A DNA stretch of 64,000 nucleotides from Leucothrix mucor DSM 2157 (GTDB lineage: Bacteria > Pseudomonadota > Gammaproteobacteria > Thiotrichales > Thiotrichaceae): contig NZ_ATTE01000001.1 of NCBI RefSeq assembly GCF_000419525.1, forward strand, positions 1,922,001 to 1,986,000, in the 5' to 3' direction. Position 1 is the first letter of the stretch. Each line of letters opens with the position of its first letter. Positions 58,454 to 64,000 of this stretch are shown in pieces. The position numbers and the translations under genes were made by a program. The notes under the pieces were generated by a model that was not told the origin of the DNA, ran no database searches, and saw only the letters and a program-made list of their open reading frames with translations.

Positions 58454-59720
58454 TACAGCTATGGGAAAACACACATTATCTGGGCCGGCCAAATGGCTGG
58501 CAGGTATCGCTCTGACCGTTAGCCTGTCTGCACAAGCGGCCGATGTTAACTTGGATCAAATCGCTGTTGTTGTGAATCAGGACGTTATTCTGATGAGCGA
58601 TGTGCGACAAGCGATGCGCCGTATGCAAGTCTCAGAAGGCAAGAACAGCAAAACGGATACCTTGGCTCAGCGCGCAATGGATGGCCTGATTCTTGATAGC
58701 TTACAGCTGCAAGCAGCCAAGCGTGCCGGTATTAAGCTGGATGATACAAATATCGATGAAGCCGTTGCCAGTGTTGCCCAGCGCAACCGTTTAAGTGTTG
58801 ATGGCTTTAAGAAGGTACTGCAACGCGAAGGTATCGACTTTAATGGCTTCCGTGACAACCTTAGCAATCAATTATTGATTAATGAGCTTAAGCGTCAACA
58901 GTCCAGCCGCAGTAATCAAATCAGCGAGCAGGAAATTAGTGATCTGATTGCCTCAGAGTCTGAGCAAATCACTAAAGGTAAGTCGTACCGCATTCAGGAC
59001 TTGCTGATCCCTACGCCAGCTAATATCAATGTCGCAAGCTTTAATGCGGCGCGTCGTAATGCCGATCAGCTGCGTAAAATGGCGATTACTAGCAAAGACT
59101 TTATGAAAACCAGCTTTGCGAATAATCAAGCAACTGATCTAGGCTGGAAATCATCCGATCAACTTTCGTTTGCTTACCTTAAAGAACTCACTGACCTGGA
59201 AGTTGGACAAGTTTCTGACGTGGTGCACGATGCTCGTGGTTTTCACGTGTTGAAAATTGTTGAGCAACGCGGCGGCTCTGAAGTTAAAGCCAGCCAAGTT
59301 CGGGTTCGCCATATTTTGATTGCAGACACTGCACCAGATGCTCAAGCGAAAGCAGAATCCATTCGCCAGCAACTGCAGCAAGGTGGTGACTTTGCCACGT
59401 TAGCTAAAGTTAACTCTGCCGATACTGGCAGTGCGAAAAACGGTGGTGACTTAGGTTGGAGTGACTCCAAGCGCTATGTTGCATCGTTCGCTAAAGCGGT
59501 TGAAACACTGCCGCTTAACACACTAAGCCCGCTAGTAAGAACCCAGTTCGGTTATCACATTATCGAAGTTATGGAGCGCAATGAGATTGATGCCAGTCGT
59601 CAGGCGCTAGAAACTCAGGCCCGCAAAATCATCCTGAGCAAGAAGCAGGAACAGGATTACGATGCGTGGGTACAAGGCTTACGCAATGATGCCTTTATTG
59701 AATATCGGCAGAAACCTTAA
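58440..59720 (+). CDS. surA: Periplasmic chaperone and peptidyl-prolyl isomerase SurA
   Basis: Folds outer membrane proteins. From the ATG at 58440 (CAGGAAAA upstream; an ATG two codons later is equally plausible) the product is about 426 residues and begins inside the end of lptD. Signal peptide ([18 protein letters not shown]), N-terminal chaperone helix ([22 protein letters not shown]), a first parvulin domain ([10 protein letters not shown], then [13 protein letters not shown]) and a second ([47 protein letters not shown]). One-base overlap with pdxA. Confidence 0.94.
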   Translation: MDMNNTAMGKHTLSGPAKWLAGIALTVSLSAQAADVNLDQIAVVVNQDVILMSDVRQAMRRMQVSEGKNSKTDTLAQRAMDGLILDSLQLQAAKRAGIKLDDTNIDEAVASVAQRNRLSVDGFKKVLQREGIDFNGFRDNLSNQLLINELKRQQSSRSNQISEQEISDLIASESEQITKGKSYRIQDLLIPTPANINVASFNAARRNADQLRKMAITSKDFMKTSFANNQATDLGWKSSDQLSFAYLKELTDLEVGQVSDVVHDARGFHVLKIVEQRGGSEVKASQVRVRHILIADTAPDAQAKAESIRQQLQQGGDFATLAKVNSADTGSAKNGGDLGWSDSKRYVASFAKAVETLPLNTLSPLVRTQFGYHIIEVMERNEIDASRQALETQARKIILSKKQEQDYDAWVQGLRNDAFIEYRQKP

Positions 59721-60718
59721 TGGCTACGCCTCGTCTCGCGGTTACTTGTGGTGAGCCTTCTGGCATAGGCATTGACCTGCTGATTCAGATTTCTCAGCAG
59801 GCTCAGGTTGCGCAATGCGTAGTCATTGCTGACCCGAATGTCATTCAGGCACGTGCTGCCATGCTGGGCCTGAGTATCGTGCTCAAGCCTTATGATGCAC
59901 TCACTGAGCGACTCCCATCGCAAGCTGGGGAGATGACCGTGCTTGCCGTGCCCTGTGAGGCCCCAGTGACTGCAGGCGAGCTTAATGTGCAGAATGCAGC
60001 CTATGTACTTAAAACGCTGGATATTGCGACTCACGGCTGCGTGAGCGGCGAATTTGACGCAATGGTGACTGCACCGCTGCACAAAGGCATTATCAATGAT
60101 GCTGGTGTACCCTTTAGCGGCCATACCGAGTACTTAGCTGACTTAACTCAGGCAGTATTGCCGGTGATGATGTTGGCGGCTGGTGATTTTCGGGTTGCAC
60201 TGGCCACCACTCACCTGCCACTCAAAGATGTAAGCGATGCCATCACTGCCGAATCATTGGCCCAAGTCATTCGTATTTTACAGCATGATTTGCAAGAGAA
60301 GTTCGCCATCGCCAAGCCCCGGATTTATATCTGCGGCTTAAACCCACATGCGGGTGAAGGCGGTCACTTGGGTATGGAAGAAATCAATACGATTACGCCC
60401 ACCATTGAAGCCTTAAAAGCGGAAGGGATGGATTTAGTCGGGCCACTACCGGCTGATACCTTATTCACGCCAAAGTATCTGGATAATGCCGATGCGGTAT
60501 TGGCGATGTTTCATGACCAAGGTTTGCCGGTATTGAAATATGCAGGGTTTGGTCGAGCGGTGAATATTACGCTTGGACTACCCATTATCCGTACTTCTGT
60601 GGACCATGGGACCGCTTTGGATCTAGCCGGCACCGGACAAGCCGATGCAGGCAGTTTGAATGCCGCATTACACACGGCGATCGAAGTGGTTGAGCTTAGA
60701 AAGCGCGGCCAACCGTAG
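59720..60718 (+). CDS. pdxA: 4-hydroxythreonine-4-phosphate dehydrogenase
   Basis: NAD-dependent enzyme of vitamin B6 synthesis. 332 residues; TAATG overlap with sur[45 protein letters not shown] (metal-binding His), [52 protein letters not shown] and [27 protein letters not shown] are the family blocks. rsmA and apaG, which often follow, are not here; the next gene is convergent. Confidence 0.97.
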   Translation: MATPRLAVTCGEPSGIGIDLLIQISQQAQVAQCVVIADPNVIQARAAMLGLSIVLKPYDALTERLPSQAGEMTVLAVPCEAPVTAGELNVQNAAYVLKTLDIATHGCVSGEFDAMVTAPLHKGIINDAGVPFSGHTEYLADLTQAVLPVMMLAAGDFRVALATTHLPLKDVSDAITAESLAQVIRILQHDLQEKFAIAKPRIYICGLNPHAGEGGHLGMEEINTITPTIEALKAEGMDLVGPLPADTLFTPKYLDNADAVLAMFHDQGLPVLKYAGFGRAVNITLGLPIIRTSVDHGTALDLAGTGQADAGSLNAALHTAIEVVELRKRGQP

Positions 60719-61148
60719 CAATTAAAATCACCGCAATACCAATTGCGGTGTTAATTCCCACCATCATACGAATCTGATTCAGTGCTTTATCACCTTCTGG
60801 CCATTGCTGCGCCTCAACACTGCGGCATAAACGCTTGTAAGGTGCGAAGAACACATGCGCAAAAATCAGCATCATCACTAAGCCCAGCCCAAGCATAATA
60901 TGCACGTAAATCGGTGCATGAGCACCTAGCTTACCTAGCATCAACATTCCGGTTAAAAACACTAACGCCACACAGCCCCAAACCCATGGGAAAAAGCGCG
61001 AGAACACACCGCGCCATAAAGTCAAACGCTGAGGCGGTTCAAGCACAGTGGCGGCGATAGGCCGTAATACTTGATAGGCAAAAAACATCCCACCGACCCA
61101 AACCACGACGGATAGAATATGTAACGCGAGTGAGATCGAAACTAACAT
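60696..61148 (-). CDS. CopD-family membrane protein
   Basis: 150 residues, four transmembrane helices: [63 protein letters not shown] and [16 protein letters not shown]. The H[10 protein letters not shown] start and the second-helix pattern match the CopD/DUF2269-like group of haem or copper-related proteins, but I would not claim copper transport. Its end overlaps pdxA by 23 bp on the opposite strand. Confidence 0.8.
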   Translation of the reverse strand: MLVSISLALHILSVVVWVGGMFFAYQVLRPIAATVLEPPQRLTLWRGVFSRFFPWVWGCVALVFLTGMLMLGKLGAHAPIYVHIMLGLGLVMMLIFAHVFFAPYKRLCRSVEAQQWPEGDKALNQIRMMVGINTAIGIAVILIATVGRAF

Positions 61149-61201
61149 ATAGCGATTCCTAATTAATAAATAAAACAGGGAGATACAAACGTGAGTTGAA
61201 A

Positions 61202-61912
61202 CTACAAAGGTATGCTGCGACTAGCCTGATTAAGCAATTTATCGTGAGCTTTGTAGTTCGCATCACAGTCAGCCACCAGCGCCCAAAACCGTGATGAATG
61301 ATTCATCTCAATGGTGTGACACAACTCATGAATCAATACATAGTCCACTAGCGCTTGACCTAAGAACAGTAACTTATAATTTAAGTTGATATTCTTCTTA
61401 CCAGAACAACTGCCCCAACGTGTTTTCTGGCCACGAATAGTTAAACGCTGATAGTTAAAACCATGCTGCTCCGCCAGCCATTTCAAGCGCGACGATAAGA
61501 CCTTTTCTGCCTTAGCCTTGAGCCAGCGTCCAAGTGTTTTTTTAAGCAGCTCAGCATCATCCACATCGCCATAGCATTCCAACTGCCCTGCGGATGTGCG
61601 CAGTATGATAGAGCCCGAGGCCTGCGGAAAATACTTAATCGTCCAGCGCTCATCAAGATAAGCCAAATCTAGCAGCTCGGGCTTGGCCCAAGGCTTAATA
61701 GCTTCTGGTGATAATGTCTGGAGTTTGTTTTCTAGCCATGCAGCTTGGGAAGCAACGAATGCATGAGCTTTGGCAAGACTTACGCCATTTGGCACAACCA
61801 AGCTCAACTCACCCGTTTGCGCCAACTTGAGCCGCAGATAGCGAGCTCGTTTGGATTTGACCAGCGTATAAGGATAACGCTGGTCACTTAACTGAACCTG
61901 ATAATCAACCAC
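61202..61912 (-). CDS. YgjP-like metallopeptidase-fold protein (M48/SprT-type)
   Basis: 236 residues. The active-site helix HELCHTIEMNHSSRFW has His195, Glu196, His199 and a further His205, with QKTRWGSCS upstream as in the YgjP/DUF45 family. N-terminal half: KRARYLRLKLAQTGELSLVVPNG. No signal peptide, cytosolic. Substrate not known. Separate from the PerM gene by 38 bp. Confidence 0.88.
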   Translation of the reverse strand: MVDYQVQLSDQRYPYTLVKSKRARYLRLKLAQTGELSLVVPNGVSLAKAHAFVASQAAWLENKLQTLSPEAIKPWAKPELLDLAYLDERWTIKYFPQASGSIILRTSAGQLECYGDVDDAELLKKTLGRWLKAKAEKVLSSRLKWLAEQHGFNYQRLTIRGQKTRWGSCSGKKNINLNYKLLFLGQALVDYVLIHELCHTIEMNHSSRFWALVADCDANYKAHDKLLNQASRSIPL

Positions 61913-61950
61913 GCAGTCCGTCAGAACCCACAGTCAATATGGCGAAACGC

Positions 61951-63003
61951 CTAAACAGCACGACGCGGCCAGGAGTTCATCACCGAATGTACCAGTGTCG
62001 CCAATGGAATCGCAAAGAATACACCCCACATACCCCACAGGCCACCGAAGACTAGTACTGACATAATGATTGCCGCAGGATGCAAATTCACCATTTCAGA
62101 GAACAGTAATGGCACTAATAAATTACCATCCAGGAATTGAATCACCGCATAAGCCGTCAGCACATAGACCGTTTCATAGCTGTAGCCCCACTGGAAGTAC
62201 GCCACAATGGCTACCGGCAAAGTAACCGCAATCGCCCCAACGTACGGGATCAGTACCGAAATACCCACCACAAAAGACAGCAGCAAGGCGTAATTCAAAC
62301 CGAAAATCAGGAAGGTGATGTAAGAGATAACCCAAATAACGAGGATCTCCATAAATTTACCACGAACATAGCCAGTAATTTTATCGTTTACTTCACTCCA
62401 AACCGCTGCAACTAAAGCACGGTCGCGCGGCAGAAAACTGCGGAACCACGACAAAATCATGTATTTATCTTTCAGGAAGAAAAATACCAGTAATGGCACC
62501 ACGACTAAGTAGACTAGGAAGGTAAATACATCCACCACAGAAGCAACCGACAAGGTCACAAACTTCTGAGACAAAGCAGTAAGATGCCCTTTAATGCTGA
62601 TTAGAATTTCACCCATGAACTCTTGCGAAATGATGGTGGGATACTTTTCAGGCAACATCATGATCACACCTTGCCCTTCGGCCAGCATGCGAGGGATTTC
62701 CAACATAAACTGAGTGGTTTGCTTAAACATCAGTGGTGCCAGAATAAAAATCACGACGGTCAAAAACAACATAAACGAGCTAAAGGTCAGTAACATCGCA
62801 ATGAATTGCGGAATCCTCAAGCGCTTTAACCCCTCAACTGCACCGTCCAGCAAATAGGCAATAATGACAGCTGCAAACAAGGGAGTCAGCAGGTTTCCGG
62901 CGAAGAAAACCACTGCAAAACCAAGCAGTAATAAGAACGCCAAAATCGCAACCTGCGGATCCGAAAAATGACGCGTGTACCAATCATTGATCAGTTTAAT
63001 CAT
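61951..63003 (-). CDS. AI-2E/PerM family transporter
   Basis: 350 residues, about seven transmembrane helices. Family marks: FFAGNLLTPLFAAVIIAYLLDG at the N-terminus, RFPRDR-like LPRDRALVAAVWSEVNDKITGYVRGKFMEIL in the middle, YALLLSFVVGISVLIPYVGAIAVTLP and HPAAIIMSVLVFGGLWGMWGVFFAIPLATLVHSVMNSW at the C-terminus. Resembles PerM rather than TqsA, but the substrate is unknown. Confidence 0.88.
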   Translation of the reverse strand: MIKLINDWYTRHFSDPQVAILAFLLLLGFAVVFFAGNLLTPLFAAVIIAYLLDGAVEGLKRLRIPQFIAMLLTFSSFMLFLTVVIFILAPLMFKQTTQFMLEIPRMLAEGQGVIMMLPEKYPTIISQEFMGEILISIKGHLTALSQKFVTLSVASVVDVFTFLVYLVVVPLLVFFFLKDKYMILSWFRSFLPRDRALVAAVWSEVNDKITGYVRGKFMEILVIWVISYITFLIFGLNYALLLSFVVGISVLIPYVGAIAVTLPVAIVAYFQWGYSYETVYVLTAYAVIQFLDGNLLVPLLFSEMVNLHPAAIIMSVLVFGGLWGMWGVFFAIPLATLVHSVMNSWPRRAV

Positions 63004-63244
63004 TTATTTTATTTCTGTAATGAAAGTTCGTAGGATTGCTGGAACAGCAACTCAAATTCGTCAATAACATTGTACGGCAGCCCTGCCTTGAAATCTGTGT
63101 TCACCCTTTAGTCCAAACAACGGTACAGTAGTTCCGTATTATTCGGGCGATGACTCACAGCAATCACTGTCAATTATCCTTCTCGTCCGTGAGCAGGTAA
63201 TTTACAGGTAAAGCGAATGAGTGTCACCCGAACAAGCTCAGAAA

Positions 63245-64000
63245 TTACATGCGAATCAGCGGCTTTCCTGAAATGCAGTAGCTACGGGCAAAATCCAGCA
63301 ACTCATCCATCGCTTTTACTTTAAACTTCTGCCGCTGTCTGACAAATGAAAACTCACGCTGCAACGGAGGGTTCAGCGGAATAGCGTGCAAAGTGCCTAA
63401 TTTCAGCTCCTTTGCAATACTTACACTGGATAAAATAGAAACCCCCATACCGGCTTCTATTGCACCTTTAATGGACTCAGGACTACCCAATTCCAGGCAG
63501 TTCTTCAGTAAATTCTTTTCTAAACCGCACTCTTGAAGATAATCAGTGATGACTTCACGAGTCCCTGATCCTTGTTCACGGCAAATAAAAGGATAATTCA
63601 TTACCTCTTTGAGCGCCAAACCAGATTGACCGGTGGATGCGGCGATAAGCTCATGACCTGGCGGTACAACGACCACTAAATCATCTAAGCGGCAAACTTC
63701 CACAAGCAGGTTTTTATTGGCAATCGGCCCCTCTACCACGCCGAGGTCGATGACGTTATTTTCAATCATCGATACAATGCCTTCGGTATTGGATACCCTC
63801 AGGCGCAAGCGTACATCAGGGTTTTCGGCATTATAGTCACCCAGCAAGGCTGGCAACATGTACTCTGCAATAGTAGTACTGGCGCCAATGGTGAGTGAGC
63901 CATTGAAATTTCCAGTCATCTCACGAATGGCATTATCCATGGCAGAATATTGCTCAAATATGGTTTCGGCATATTCAAATACCAAATGGCCGGCATCCGT
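63245..64000 (-). CDS. LysR-type regulator, C-terminal part (N-terminus outside window)
   Basis: At least 252 residues visible; the frame runs off the right edge. The missing part should be the helix-turn-helix. The co-inducer domain is clear: SLTIGASTTIAEYMLPALLGDY, VRLRLRVSNTEGIV, IDLGVVEGP, LVVVVPPGHEL, FICREQGSGTREVITDYL, ELGSPESIKGAIEAGMGVSILSS. The STTIAEYMLP start and REQGSGTRE pattern resemble the CysL/CbbR-type group rather than a named member. It lies 241 bp from the PerM gene in the same orientation; I cannot name its target. Confidence 0.85.
   Translation of the reverse strand, partial: TDAGHLVFEYAETIFEQYSAMDNAIREMTGNFNGSLTIGASTTIAEYMLPALLGDYNAENPDVRLRLRVSNTEGIVSMIENNVIDLGVVEGPIANKNLLVEVCRLDDLVVVVPPGHELIAASTGQSGLALKEVMNYPFICREQGSGTREVITDYLQECGLEKNLLKNCLELGSPESIKGAIEAGMGVSILSSVSIAKELKLGTLHAIPLNPPLQREFSFVRQRQKFKVKAMDELLDFARSYCISGKPLIRM

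Noticed and set aside
63004-63244. Gap between the PerM and LysR genes searched for an RNA gene or operator
   Set aside because: Only short, weak inverted repeats; nothing distinguishable from background.

Overview
The window is a contiguous stretch of a free-living gammaproteobacterial chromosome, about 47-48% GC by eye. It is almost wholly coding. The evidence for the group is gene order: accB-accC-prmA-(zinc ribbon/DUF3426)-dusB-fis, pyrG-kdsA-eno-ftsB-ispD-ispF, yrbG-kdsD-lptC-lptA-lptB-rpoN-hpf-ptsN-rapZ, and lptD-surA-pdxA are all classic gammaproteobacterial arrangements. The lipoyl-domain-bearing E3 of the pyruvate dehydrogenase operon and the PGM1-type phosphoglucomutase point away from Enterobacteriaceae. 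A Thiotrichales-like lineage is possible but is only a guess. I saw no insertion sequence, prophage, CRISPR array, rRNA or tRNA.

Layout. 1-5.2 kb: end of aceE, then aceF and lpdA (pyruvate dehydrogenase complex). 5.2-9.5 kb: DUF924 protein, PrpA-like phosphatase, a lone iscR with its own autoregulatory promoter, DUF1249 protein, phosphoglucomutase. 9.7-13 kb: an unusual repeat-rich, glutamine-rich lipoprotein with a C-terminal peptidoglycan-binding domain, and a HerA/YjgR-type ATPase. 13.3-18.1 kb: acetyl-CoA carboxylase accBC, prmA, DUF3426 protein, dusB, fis. 18.1-23.5 kb (minus): pyrG, kdsA, eno, ftsB, ispD, ispF. 23.8-32.5 kb (plus): LPS transport and sigma-54/nitrogen-PTS block, ending with mgtE. 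32.6-38.2 kb (minus): djlA, folP, pyrD, htpX, a rhomboid protease, nagZ. 38.4-44.4 kb: DUF805 protein, an RND efflux pair and a SASA-type esterase. 44.3-49.9 kb (minus): an alpha/beta hydrolase, thrC, hom, rpoS. 50.1-56.1 kb: a zinc metallopeptidase, a 655-bp non-coding but structured stretch, then a membrane/stress module (30-residue membrane peptide, XpaC-like, TelA-like, SPFH-GYF protein, zinc-ribbon membrane protein). 56.3-60.7 kb: lptD-surA-pdxA. 60.7-64 kb (minus): CopD-like protein, YgjP-like metallopeptidase, AI-2E/PerM exporter family protein, and the C-terminal part of a LysR regulator that runs off the window.

Functionally the window is dominated by envelope building: KDO synthesis (kdsA, kdsD), LPS export (lptA, lptB, lptC, lptD), outer membrane protein folding (surA), peptidoglycan recycling (nagZ), membrane protein quality control (htpX, rhomboid) and cell division (ftsB). 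Central metabolism (PDH, enolase, ACC, Pgm) and global regulators (Fis, RpoN, RpoS, IscR) fill the rest.

The most unusual parts are: (a) the 51.6-56.1 kb module, with its unlisted small membrane peptide and an upstream region that ends in a strong terminator with no gene in front of it, suggesting a non-coding RNA; (b) the GGQQVA-repeat lipoprotein at 9.7 kb; (c) a PtsN whose phosphorylated histidine is replaced by arginine; (d) a perfect 9 x 9-bp tandem repeat after mgtE; and (e) paired inverted repeats in front of accB and in front of the RND pump.
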